This document shows positions 8,318-16,284 of a stretch of 32,446 nt of DNA, one piece after another. Under the pieces are notes generated by a model. It did not search any database. It had not been told where the DNA came from and worked only from the letters and a program-made list of their open reading frames with translations. The stretch is taken from contig CAZVIJ010000016.1 of assembly GCA_964626735.1 (NCBI GenBank), forward strand, positions 1 through 32,446, read 5' to 3'. The DNA comes from CAZVIJ01 sp964626735. Its GTDB lineage: Bacteria > Patescibacteriota > Dojkabacteria > JAOAGR01. The first letter of the stretch is position 1. Each line of letters begins with the position of its first letter. The position numbers and the translations under genes were made by a program.

Positions 8318-8818
8318 TCAGATAAATTTCTCCATATACACTTCATCGTAGAACTTGCCCTTATGCATCTTAGCCTTGCGGGAAACTCCCCAAACCGTGA
8401 ATCCCCGGTTTTCGTAGAGATTGCCGACTGGGCAGCCGTCGACATAGCTCACCTGGAGCTTTGTCTTTTCCATGATTTTGAGCTCGTCTTCGATTTTTTC
8501 GAGCAGCTTCGAGGCTACGCCCATCCGTCGATATTCTTCGTGGATGATAAGCTTGGATATCCGAACGATATGGCTTTCGAAATCTGCTTTCTTCAATTTG
8601 GCGATAACCGATCCGATCACCTGGTCTCCGTCGAAAGCGATTGCCATGACGTTCTCTCCCTGCTTCAGGGCTTCGTTCACTTCATGGTAGAAGACGGGAA
8701 CCTCGCTGAGGTTTACCGTAATGTAGTGGCTATGCATGATCTCATGGGCCAGGATGTGGGTGAGACTTTCTATTTGGCTTTTCGAGAGCGTTCGCGCAAT
8801 CAATACGTCGAAATCCAT
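8318..8818 (-). CDS. GNAT-family N-acetyltransferase
   Basis: A 166-residue acetyl-CoA-dependent acyltransferase. GNAT landmarks are visible: strand 4 ending ISKLIIHEEYRRMGVASKLL (about 92-111), which gives the pyrophosphate-binding R-x-x-G-V-A loop, then LQVSYVDGCPVGNLYENRGF, the typical beta5/alpha4 region with the NLYEN-GF motif. The acceptor (protein, peptide or small molecule) cannot be told. The start at 8818 is chosen over a GTG at 8839 because TATAAT at 8828-8833 sits 9 nt upstream. The stop is 17 bp from the next gene on the same strand, which has its own -10. Confidence 0.88.
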   Translation of the reverse strand: MDFDVLIARTLSKSQIESLTHILAHEIMHSHYITVNLSEVPVFYHEVNEALKQGENVMAIAFDGDQVIGSVIAKLKKADFESHIVRISKLIIHEEYRRMGVASKLLEKIEDELKIMEKTKLQVSYVDGCPVGNLYENRGFTVWGVSRKAKMHKGKFYDEVYMEKFI

Positions 8819-8827
8819 AGTAACGGT

Positions 8828-8833
8828 ATTATA
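8828..8833 (-). promoter_or_regulatory. -10 element TATAAT for the GNAT gene
   Basis: TATAAT on the minus strand, 9 nt before ATG 8818. It would lie within the coding region if the GTG at 8839 were used. Confidence 0.55.
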
Positions 8834-8875
8834 CCGCACGAAGGCATATCATGCGTGCCGACCGTTTTTCCTTCC

Positions 8876-10237
8876 TTACGCCAACTTGTTCCAAAGCCTC
8901 AAGCTGGTTTCGATGCCCCGCATTACATTATCGACGCGCATGAATTCGTTCGGCGCATGCATCCCCTCGTCCGGGCATCCGAAATTCATCAAGAGAACCG
9001 GCTTATCGAATACTCGCTTGAGCCCCGCCAGCAAACCGATTGTTCCCCCGGTCCTCACGAGCAGCGCTTTCGTGCCGTACACTTCCTCGTACGCATCCTG
9101 TGCCATTCCGAATACTGGGTCATCGGGAGATGCGAGGAATGCCGGTGCCTTCTCGTGCCATTCGAGTTCGACCTTCACGCCGCTTGGCGCCAAGAGGATG
9201 ACGTGCTTTTCGAATTTTTCGAGGATATCCGCGGGATCCTGGCCGGGGACGAGGCGCATGCTGATTTTAGCCCGCGCTTCGTACGGGATAACAGTTTTCG
9301 CCCCCTCTCCCGTAAACCCGCCCCACATTCCGTTTACTTCAAGGGTCGGCCGCGACCAGTTCCGTTCAAACAACGAGTATCCCTTTTCCCCCTCGTCCAG
9401 TTCGAACACCCCTGCATCGCTCCGGTTCTGCTCGTCGGTTACCGGTAATTGTTTCCAACCTTCAAGCTCTTCCGGCGTTGGGTCGATGATTCCATCATAA
9501 AATCCCGGAACCGTAATCTTACCGTCCTCGTCCTTTAGTTTAGAGATGATTTTCGCGAGCTCCATATTCGCGTTCTTGACGTATCCGCCGAATTGCCCGG
9601 AGTGCATATCTTTTTCCCCGATCGTAACGCGAAGTTGCGTATAGAGAATTCCCCGCGCACCGACTTCCATGCTCGGCTGCGTTTCCGAGAGCATCGGGCC
9701 GTCGGAGATAACGATGTAATCGCATTTCATAAGATCGGCATTCGCTTCGATGACATCCATAACATTGGGGGAAGATACTTCCTCTTCACCCTCGATTACG
9801 AACTTGAAGTTGACCGGCACCGCTTCTCCGCTCTTTGAAAGCGCCTCAAGCGCGTACGCGTGGATCATGCCCTGCATTTTATCGTCGGTCGTTCCGCGCC
9901 CGTACATCTTCCCGTCTTCAAGCGTCGGTTCGAAGGGTTTCGTTTTCCATTCCGCTTCATTACCCTCCGGCTGCACATCGTAATGGAAATAGACCAGAAC
10001 CGTTTTCTTATTGGGATCTTGAGCTGTTTGACCATATACAACGGGATGCCCCTTGGTCTGAAAAACCTGCGCCTCCATGCCGAGCGCCTCGAATTTCCGC
10101 TTAACCCATTCCGATGCCGCAAGCACATCGTCTTTGTGCTTAGACTCGGCGCTAATCGAGGGGATACTCAACAGCTCCCTGATATCCGACAAGATGTAGT
10201 CCTTGTTCTCTTGTACCCATGCCAAAGCTTTTTCCAT
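8876..10237 (-). CDS. M20-family metallopeptidase (dipeptidase-like)
   Basis: A 453-residue zinc peptidase of the M20 family (carnosinase/DapE-like fold), probably cytoplasmic and cleaving dipeptides or short peptides. Metal and catalytic landmarks are HYDVQP (His85, Asp87), GRGTTDDK with the bridging Asp118, the general base and ligand pair in EGEEEV (Glu151/152), Asp179 in ISDG, and a C-terminal His in GMHAPNE. The dimerisation (lid) domain between them contains MHSGQFGG. The start is set at ATG 10237, with TACCAT 6 nt upstream; an extended reading to 10273 adds twelve residues that look non-native. It may supply amino acids by peptide salvage. Confidence 0.92.
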   Translation of the reverse strand: MEKALAWVQENKDYILSDIRELLSIPSISAESKHKDDVLAASEWVKRKFEALGMEAQVFQTKGHPVVYGQTAQDPNKKTVLVYFHYDVQPEGNEAEWKTKPFEPTLEDGKMYGRGTTDDKMQGMIHAYALEALSKSGEAVPVNFKFVIEGEEEVSSPNVMDVIEANADLMKCDYIVISDGPMLSETQPSMEVGARGILYTQLRVTIGEKDMHSGQFGGYVKNANMELAKIISKLKDEDGKITVPGFYDGIIDPTPEELEGWKQLPVTDEQNRSDAGVFELDEGEKGYSLFERNWSRPTLEVNGMWGGFTGEGAKTVIPYEARAKISMRLVPGQDPADILEKFEKHVILLAPSGVKVELEWHEKAPAFLASPDDPVFGMAQDAYEEVYGTKALLVRTGGTIGLLAGLKRVFDKPVLLMNFGCPDEGMHAPNEFMRVDNVMRGIETSLRLWNKLA

Positions 10238-10287
10238 ACCTGAATGGTAGCAAAACAGGTGAAATATAGACATACAATATATTTATT

Positions 10288-10668
10288 ATGGCTGAAACGG
10301 GATTTAGCGCCACTGGCGATGACGGTAAACATTTTACTCTCGATTCTACTGGCGAGCGTTTGAATATTTACGAAGGCACCATGCCCATTGCGTATTGGAT
10401 AACCGCAATTATTGGAGGCGACCACCACATGATCATAAACCACCACACCCCAGTACAGCAGCTGGCGCTTTTCTTCGACGCAGGCGACCGCGAGGCATTG
10501 CAGGCACGTCTAACCGATGACTGGGATGTGGTTTCCGGTGTCTTGAGGGGTTCTGACCTTTACCTCACACAAGCTGAGGTCGTACCGCTCTCCTACCCGG
10601 CCGGTTGCTGCATGGTCGTGCTCCATGTGACGCAAGAAGCCTTGGAAGAGCGTGCTGCCGGGGTTTAA
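10288..10668 (+). CDS. Hypothetical protein
   Basis: A 126-residue soluble protein. His-rich stretch GGDHHMIINHHTPVQQ (about 43-58), then an acidic helix and a beta-rich end. No family recognised, and metal binding by the His cluster is only a possibility. Start ATG 10288, with TACAAT at 10273-10278. It is divergent from the M20 peptidase, and 28 bp upstream of the Nudix gene, which has its own -10. Confidence 0.55.
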   Translation: MAETGFSATGDDGKHFTLDSTGERLNIYEGTMPIAYWITAIIGGDHHMIINHHTPVQQLALFFDAGDREALQARLTDDWDVVSGVLRGSDLYLTQAEVVPLSYPAGCCMVVLHVTQEALEERAAGV

Positions 10669-10681
10669 CGGCGTGGCGTGA

Positions 10682-10687
10682 TATAAT
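10682..10687 (+). promoter_or_regulatory. -10 element TATAAT for the Nudix gene
   Basis: TATAAT, 9 nt before ATG 10697. Confidence 0.5.
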
Positions 10688-10696
10688 TATAGGTCA

Positions 10697-11305
10697 ATGC
10701 CACAAGCCGTTAGCGAGTATTACCACAACAAACACGATTCGGGTTACCAGTACACGCGCGATTCTTACTTCCCTGTCGCGCCGGCTTATTTCTCGAACGA
10801 ACATGGGGGGCTGATCGGGCCTGTATGCGCAATCCACGGTTTCTGCTTCGATTTGTACCGACCCGAGCTATGCGTTTACGGCACCACGAGAACCGGAAAA
10901 CCGATGCTACCCGGAGGCCACGTCGAACCGGGCGAATCGCTGCGAACGGCGTTCGAGCGTGAAGTCCGGGAAGAGGCAAATGCCGAAGTCGTATACTTTC
11001 ATCCATTCGCCCTCTCAGTTGCGTACCGTTCCTACGATCACGCCCATGTGCGCCGGTATGTCACCTGTATGGCTATCGTTAATCCACTCCCCGGAATGCC
11101 GTCCGCCCCATGCGGGGAAGCCGTCGGGAGAATTCGCATGGACCACGCCGAAGCAATACGGCGGCTTAAGCTCGATCCTCCGAAAATCTCGATGCTCTCC
11201 ATCGCGACGCACCTTGTTCACGAACAGCGGCAAGCAATTCGGGAAGCAATCAGAATGTACACTCGCGGAATTTTGACTCCCGATACGTTACCAGTACTAG
11301 CCTAA
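10697..11305 (+). CDS. Nudix hydrolase
   Basis: A 202-residue protein with a full Nudix box at 74-96: Gly74, Glu80, then R88-E89-V90-x-E92-E93. The only departure from the consensus is Asn for the final Gly (95). Nudix enzymes cleave a nucleoside diphosphate linked to another group and use these Glu residues to hold Mg. The extension before the box (about 70 residues) and the long C-terminal tail (120-202) are larger than in minimal family members and do not reveal the substrate. The nearby ABC locus starts 81 bp downstream with its own -10, so I see no operon link. Confidence 0.88.
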   Translation: MPQAVSEYYHNKHDSGYQYTRDSYFPVAPAYFSNEHGGLIGPVCAIHGFCFDLYRPELCVYGTTRTGKPMLPGGHVEPGESLRTAFEREVREEANAEVVYFHPFALSVAYRSYDHAHVRRYVTCMAIVNPLPGMPSAPCGEAVGRIRMDHAEAIRRLKLDPPKISMLSIATHLVHEQRQAIREAIRMYTRGILTPDTLPVLA

Positions 11306-11373
11306 CGTTTAAACCGATACAACCGGGACACCGTACAATCGATCGGCACCTAAAAATCTCTTCCAGGAGCAGG

Positions 11374-11379
11374 TATAAT
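11374..11379 (+). promoter_or_regulatory. -10 element TATAAT for the ABC exporter locus
   Basis: TATAAT, 7 nt before ATG 11387. It is the likely promoter for at least the first two permease pairs (11387-14541), which run without gaps. Confidence 0.6.
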
Positions 11380-11386
11380 CCATCTT

Positions 11387-12169
11387 ATGGGCATGTACCT
11401 GGACGTCTTCAAATTCTATTTCTCCCGGTACTTCGCATACCCGCTCGAAATCCTCGGATCGGTCTTCAGGAGGTTCTTCGAGATTATCCTGGTCATTCTA
11501 TTTTGGCTTACTATTTCCCGAACGACGACAAAGCATGTCGATATGCGGGAAATATCCTCGTACTTCTTGATTGCCGGCGCCGTCAACGAATTCGTTATGG
11601 CGCAGACCTTAACCTTTGCCATGAAGCTTTCGGATACGATCATGCGGGGCGAGCTCAATAATTACTTGATAAAGCCGGTTCGCATTATCCCCTACCTCTA
11701 CTTTTCAACGCTTGGAAGGCTTGGGTTGAATATCCTGCTCGGCACGGTGTCGTTCATTGCCGGAATTATCCTGATGCCCCCCAAGAGTTTTGCGGCGTTC
11801 GGCTTGTTTATAGCCTATTTGGTCTGCGCGCTATTCATCTCGCTGGGGTTCAACATTATCGGCGGCTCAATTACGTTTGCCGTTACCGATTCTATGGGGA
11901 TACGGACAACGATCCAGCATATCATTCGGCTGCTTTCCGGGCTGTTGGTGCCGATATCTTTTTTTCCATCGCACATCCGCTCAATCGTCATGCTCTCACC
12001 GTTTCCGTCCATGGTATTCGGGCCGTCAAATGCCTTGCACCAGGCGGGTATCGATTCTGCTTCGCTCATGAGCCTTTCGATCGCTGCGATGTGGGCTGTA
12101 ATCATGCCGATCTTGGGTATACTCGTGTGGAGGCATTACATAAAACGCTATGAAGCTATCGGGATTTAA
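11387..12169 (+). CDS. ABC-2 type permease, first member of pair 1
   Basis: A 260-residue inner-membrane protein with about six transmembrane helices. It belongs to the ABC-2 permeases of the DUF990/ABC2_membrane_6 kind, whose genes usually occur as a two-permease, one-ATPase set (COG3694, COG4587, COG4586). Landmarks shared with the genes at 12969 and 14697 are YPLEI near the N-terminus, a cytoplasmic ELNNYLIKP, a helix ending PISFFPSHIR, and the C-terminus KRYEAIGI. The last 20 bp overlap the next gene. The exported substrate is unknown; related sets are linked with drug, viologen or lipid export. No ATPase gene follows this pair directly. Confidence 0.85.
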   Translation: MGMYLDVFKFYFSRYFAYPLEILGSVFRRFFEIILVILFWLTISRTTTKHVDMREISSYFLIAGAVNEFVMAQTLTFAMKLSDTIMRGELNNYLIKPVRIIPYLYFSTLGRLGLNILLGTVSFIAGIILMPPKSFAAFGLFIAYLVCALFISLGFNIIGGSITFAVTDSMGIRTTIQHIIRLLSGLLVPISFFPSHIRSIVMLSPFPSMVFGPSNALHQAGIDSASLMSLSIAAMWAVIMPILGILVWRHYIKRYEAIGI

Positions 12170-12968
12170 ACAACAGCTCGCTGACTACTGGGATATCGTC
12201 CGGATCAACGCGTCCAACACGTATCAAATCGATACAGCGTATTTCTTCGGACGGTGGAGCATGATCGTTTCCTCGTTCGCCTACAACATCGTGATGATTC
12301 TTTTCGTGCAGGTCATGTACTCGAACGTCAACCTGATCGCCGGGTATACGCGCGACGAGATACTTTTCGTGTTGCTCGTGGGACAAATAAATTACTTCCT
12401 CTTGGGTGCATGGAGCTACAAAAACATTATCACGCTCGTGTCGGAGGTGAACCAGGGGAATCTCGACCTTGTCCTGATTCGGCCGCTTCCAGCGCTTTTC
12501 TACGTAAGCCTCAAGCGGATCAATTCGATTACGCTGCTTCGGGATATGCTTCCTCCATCGATTCTCTATGCGTTTCTCATTAACTGGGGAGATCTCCACA
12601 TTACCGCGTGGACGCTTCCCGCCGGCGTCCTCGTTTGCCTCTTAGGCGAGATCGCTATCCACGGTTTCCAGTTCTTGCTTGCGATACCGGTATTCTGGAA
12701 CGGGGAAAGCTCGGAGCTCGTGAATTTATCGTGGCCTTTTTTCCAGTACAACATCCCCTTCGAGGGATACAGTCGAACGCTCAAATATTTCTTTTCGATT
12801 ATCATCCCGATGCTACCTTGCAATGTACTTGCGGCATCGGTTATGCTCGGGAAAGAGTCGCCATTGATCTCCATCGTCGGCATCGGCTTGGTTGCGGGCG
12901 CCTTCATGTACATGAAGGTTGCCCTCTGGAATATGGCGCTTAGGAATTACACATCAGCATCATCGTAA
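12150..12968 (+). CDS. ABC-2 type permease, second member of pair 1
   Basis: A 272-residue membrane protein with about six helices, partner of the preceding gene. Features shared with the genes at 13723 and 15463 are an N-terminal INASNTYQIDTAYFFGRW, VNQGNLDLVLIRPLPALFYV in the cytoplasmic loop, VFWNGESSE with IPFEGY downstream, and the C-terminus RNYTSASS. It starts inside the last 20 bp of the first member in another frame, so its translation is probably coupled to that gene. Its TAA is directly followed by the ATG of pair 2. Confidence 0.85.
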   Translation: MKLSGFKQQLADYWDIVRINASNTYQIDTAYFFGRWSMIVSSFAYNIVMILFVQVMYSNVNLIAGYTRDEILFVLLVGQINYFLLGAWSYKNIITLVSEVNQGNLDLVLIRPLPALFYVSLKRINSITLLRDMLPPSILYAFLINWGDLHITAWTLPAGVLVCLLGEIAIHGFQFLLAIPVFWNGESSELVNLSWPFFQYNIPFEGYSRTLKYFFSIIIPMLPCNVLAASVMLGKESPLISIVGIGLVAGAFMYMKVALWNMALRNYTSASS

Positions 12969-13742
12969 ATGTATCTCAATATTTTTATATTCAACCTCCT
13001 GAAGTTCCTGACGTACCCGCTCGAAATCTGCTTCGCGGTGCTCGGCAGGATCGTTAAGGTGGCAATGCTGATATTATTTTGGAATATCGTTTCCTCAAGC
13101 GGCACTACCATCAGCTCTACTGAGCTTATTTCCTACTTTCTGGTAGCGACTGCTATCAGCGAGTTCTTGATGGCTATCAATGTCGACCTCGCCTGGAATA
13201 TGCAGCGAAGCATCATGAGCGGCGAAATCAACAATCTCATCATCAAACCGGTAAAGATTATTCCGTATCTGTATGCGGCGACGCTTGGACAAAAGGGCTT
13301 GACTCTTTCTTTGGCTGCTATCAGTTTCGTTGCAGGGTTACTCATCTCCGGCAAGACGACCGCTATTGGACTCGCCCTTTTCCCGATCGCCCTCCTCTCG
13401 GCAGGTCTCATCGCTCTTTCCTTCAATATTTTGATCGGCATCGTCGGGTTCTACACGCCCCAAGCAAGGCCCGTCAGCTTGATATTTGCTAACATCGCGA
13501 AGATTCTCGCGGGATCAATTATTCCTTTATCGTTTTTTCCGCCGACGCTTCAACGAGCGGTATCGTACACGCCATTTCCTTCAATGGTTTACAGCCCCAT
13601 CCAAACTCTGTACCTATCTCAGGTTAATCCATCAGCTATTGGGATGTTCGCCGTGAGCGCGGCATGGGGTATTTCCCTTTTAATTATTTCTCTCCTTACT
13701 TGGAGACGAGCTCTTAAGAGATATGAGGCTATCGGAATATAA
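12969..13742 (+). CDS. ABC-2 type permease, first member of pair 2
   Basis: A 257-residue paralogue of the 11387 gene, with YPLEI near the N-terminus, GEINNLIIKPVKIIPYLY in the first cytoplasmic loop, PLSFFPPTLQ in a late helix and KRYEAIGI at the end. Six hydrophobic segments are evident. The ATG abuts the stop codon of pair 1, so pairs 1 and 2 form one transcription unit. It overlaps its partner by 20 bp. Confidence 0.85.
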   Translation: MYLNIFIFNLLKFLTYPLEICFAVLGRIVKVAMLILFWNIVSSSGTTISSTELISYFLVATAISEFLMAINVDLAWNMQRSIMSGEINNLIIKPVKIIPYLYAATLGQKGLTLSLAAISFVAGLLISGKTTAIGLALFPIALLSAGLIALSFNILIGIVGFYTPQARPVSLIFANIAKILAGSIIPLSFFPPTLQRAVSYTPFPSMVYSPIQTLYLSQVNPSAIGMFAVSAAWGISLLIISLLTWRRALKRYEAIGI

Positions 13743-14541
13743 AAACAAGCTTTCGGTGTATGTCGATGTCCTGGTCGTGAATACGATCAATTCGTGGCAA
13801 ATCGATACCGCGTACTTTATGACCAAGTGGCTTAAGGTCGTATTGTTCATGGTATACAACGTAAGCCTGATCATATTCGTCAGCGTGCTTTTCACGAAGG
13901 TCGATTCGATTGCGGGCTATTCGAGAAACGAGATGTTTTTCCTTATTTTCATGGGGCAAGTTGCCCACTGTACGGCTCGATTGTGGGACATGGGTAATAT
14001 CCTGTCTATGATCACTGATGTAAACCGCGGCGATTTAGATCTCGTGCTTGCCAAGCCGCTCCCCTCGCTCTTTTACGTTACGTTCAAGAATATTTCCGTA
14101 ATCGATTTTCTCAAGGAAGGTGTACCGACGATTGCGATTTTCGCCCAGCTCGTCAATTGGAGGACCTTGGCAATTATTCCGGTCAATCTTTTCGCCGGGT
14201 TTATCGTGTTGTTCATGGGTCAGGTCATATTCCACGTCTTCGAATTCGCGTTCGCCCTCTCGGTGTTTTGGATCGGGGAAAGCCGTGAAGTGTTTTACTT
14301 TTCCAGGAACTTTACCGAGCAGGATATTCCATTCGAGGGGTATCCGAATTTCTTGAAGGCGATATTTACGACCATAATCCCGATCGCGATAACGGGGGGC
14401 TTGTCATCTTCGGTCACCCTCGGGAAAACACCTGCACTTCAGTCGCTTGCGATCCTTGCGGTCATATTGCTATTCGCTGTTTTAATTAAGGTCAAGCTCT
14501 GGAATATGGCGCTTAGACATTACACATCGGCTTCTTCGTAG
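13723..14541 (+). CDS. ABC-2 type permease, second member of pair 2
   Basis: A 272-residue paralogue of the 12150 gene: INSWQIDTAYFMTKW at the N-terminus, VNRGDLDLVLAKPLPSLFYV in the cytoplasmic loop, VFWIGESRE, DIPFEGY, and the C-terminus RHYTSASS. It is the same length as its pair 1 counterpart and looks closer to it than to the pair 3 gene, which suggests pairs 1 and 2 arose from the more recent duplication. Judged by eye; an alignment would settle it. Confidence 0.85.
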   Translation: MRLSEYKNKLSVYVDVLVVNTINSWQIDTAYFMTKWLKVVLFMVYNVSLIIFVSVLFTKVDSIAGYSRNEMFFLIFMGQVAHCTARLWDMGNILSMITDVNRGDLDLVLAKPLPSLFYVTFKNISVIDFLKEGVPTIAIFAQLVNWRTLAIIPVNLFAGFIVLFMGQVIFHVFEFAFALSVFWIGESREVFYFSRNFTEQDIPFEGYPNFLKAIFTTIIPIAITGGLSSSVTLGKTPALQSLAILAVILLFAVLIKVKLWNMALRHYTSASS

Positions 14542-14557
14542 CGAAAACCGGCTTACG

Positions 14558-14587
14558 TTGACATGTATATATTTGCTATAGTATATT
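14558..14587 (+). promoter_or_regulatory. Promoter before permease pair 3
   Basis: TTGACA (14558-14563), an 18-bp spacer, TATATT (14582-14587). Unlike most genes here it sits far from its gene, giving a predicted leader of about 100 nt before ATG 14697. Confidence 0.65.
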
Positions 14588-14619
14588 CTGTGCATCCTTT
14601 TCTGTTCTTTGGTGCGCGG

Positions 14620-14679
14620 ATGAAAACCTGCACGAAGGACCAGATGCTTTTCCAGCAAACTTCGTATGAGTGTCCTTAA
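14620..14679 (+). other. Possible 19-codon leader ORF before pair 3
   Basis: An ATG-started frame of 19 codons (MKTCTKDQMLF...) closed by TAA, inside the leader between the promoter at 14558-14587 and ATG 14697. A short frame of this size can occur by chance, and there is no Shine-Dalgarno sequence. It is listed because the gap is the only sizeable untranslated leader in the locus, where control of the third pair and the ATPase could act. Confidence 0.2.
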
Positions 14680-14696
14680 TTCCAGTTCATTAACTG

Positions 14697-15482
14697 ATGG
14701 GCGTATATTACGAAATAATCAAAACCAACTTCTTGAAGTACCTTCAGTATCCGCATGAGATCGCAGCGATGCTGGTCAGCCGCTTTATAATTTTCTTTTT
14801 CCTTATTTTCTTTTGGTCGGTTACGCTCAAGGATTCCGACAATCCGAAGCCGCTCATTTTTACCGTCTCGTATTTCTTGTTCGCGACAGCGCTTAACGGG
14901 CTCATGCTCCTTCGCGATTACAAGCTCGGGCGTTCGATCCAAAAAGCGATCAAGAACGGCGCCGTGAACAATTACCTGATGAAGCCTCTCGAAGTGATCC
15001 CGCACCTATTTGCATCGCTGTATGTCGGCCAATACGGTGTTTTGCTCATGGTCGACGCGCTGTATTTCGTGGCGGGCATCGCGCTCAACCCGAACAAGAG
15101 CCTCTTCGGCGTCCTCCTCTCGATACCGTTCTTTTGCCTGGGGATCATTATTTCATTCTCCCTGAATATCATCATCGCCTGCTTCCAGTTCTACACAACC
15201 GAGGCGGGCAGCGTCAGAAGCGTACTTTCCCATATAACGAAGATACTTTCGGGAAATTACGTTCCGCTTTTCTTCTTTCCCTCGGGTATCAGGAATATCG
15301 TCCTATCTCTCCCGTTCGCAAGCGTCCTGTATGCCCCCATCACCGCCCTGCAAAGCACTTCGCTCACGCCCGAGCTTAAGCACTTGATGTTTTCTGCGCT
15401 CGCCTGGGCATGGACGTTGCCGTTTATCGCACTTTTCGTTTGGAATCGATCATTGAGAAAATATGATGCTGTCGGCATTTAA
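14697..15482 (+). CDS. ABC-2 type permease, first member of pair 3
   Basis: A 261-residue permease, the most divergent of the three first members. YPHEI replaces YPLEI, GAVNNYLMKPLEVIPHLF sits in the cytoplasmic loop, VPLFFFPSGIR in a late helix, and RKYDAVGI at the C-terminus. About six transmembrane helices. It has its own promoter and leader, and overlaps its partner by 20 bp. Because the ATPase gene lies in this unit, pair 3 is the likeliest cognate pair of that ATPase. Confidence 0.85.
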   Translation: MGVYYEIIKTNFLKYLQYPHEIAAMLVSRFIIFFFLIFFWSVTLKDSDNPKPLIFTVSYFLFATALNGLMLLRDYKLGRSIQKAIKNGAVNNYLMKPLEVIPHLFASLYVGQYGVLLMVDALYFVAGIALNPNKSLFGVLLSIPFFCLGIIISFSLNIIIACFQFYTTEAGSVRSVLSHITKILSGNYVPLFFFPSGIRNIVLSLPFASVLYAPITALQSTSLTPELKHLMFSALAWAWTLPFIALFVWNRSLRKYDAVGI

Positions 15483-16284
15483 AAATTACATAACAGAGCG
15501 CTGGGATATACTCGCCTTGAACGCGAGAGCGACGATACAGACAGAAGCTTCTTCGCTTGCGAACAAGTGGGGTAATGTCTTTTCGACGATCATGTACGTC
15601 GCGTCGTATATCGTGTTCGTCAACGTTCTCTTCGCTAACGTCAAAACAATCGGCGGCTACTCGAAGGACGAGATCCTGCTGATGACGCTCTTCGGGCAAA
15701 TGAGCTTCTACCTCGCCTATGCTTGGAGCATCGAGAATATCAACTCGATGGTCGACAGCGTCAATACGGGAGAGCTGGATAACCTGCTTACCAAGCCGCT
15801 TCCCACGCTATTCTATGTTAGCGTCAAGGAATTCAGGATTCTCTCCATACTCCGGGACGGTCTGCCTGCCCTCGCGACGCTCGTGTATATTATCGATTGG
15901 CATTCTATCCATACGACGCCGCTTCGGGTTGCGGCAGGCATCATCGTATTTTTCCTCGGTCAGATCTCGCAGCACTGCTACGAGTTCATCTGCGCGCTCC
16001 CCGTTTTTTGGTATGAAAAAGGCGAGCAGATCCGAGATGTCAGCGTGGCCTTCATGGATGCGAATCGCATTCCGTACGATTCCTACACGGGGATATTCAA
16101 GTTTGTCCTCACCACGATTATTCCCGTGATGCTTATGTCCCCCGTAACTGCCTCGGTTGTCGTGGGAAGGTCTGATCCGTTGATCATGCTTGCGGTATCG
16201 GCAATCGTTACCGTATTATTCCTATTGTTGAAGATCAAAATGTGGCAGGTTGCGTTGCGTAATTACAGTTCGGCATCATCATGA
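15463..16284 (+). CDS. ABC-2 type permease, second member of pair 3
   Basis: A 273-residue permease with ARATIQTEASSLANKW at the N-terminus, VNTGELDNLLTKPLPTLFYV in the cytoplasmic loop, PVFWYEKGE, and the C-terminus RNYSSASS. It overlaps the ATPase gene by 4 bp (ATGA), which implies coupled translation and a tight stoichiometric link with the ATPase. Confidence 0.85.
   Translation: MMLSAFKNYITERWDILALNARATIQTEASSLANKWGNVFSTIMYVASYIVFVNVLFANVKTIGGYSKDEILLMTLFGQMSFYLAYAWSIENINSMVDSVNTGELDNLLTKPLPTLFYVSVKEFRILSILRDGLPALATLVYIIDWHSIHTTPLRVAAGIIVFFLGQISQHCYEFICALPVFWYEKGEQIRDVSVAFMDANRIPYDSYTGIFKFVLTTIIPVMLMSPVTASVVVGRSDPLIMLAVSAIVTVLFLLLKIKMWQVALRNYSSASS

Noticed and set aside
8363..9448. A 361-codon plus-strand frame opposite the GNAT and M20 genes
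   Set aside because: It is antisense to two well-supported enzyme genes and spans their junction; the translation has no family features.
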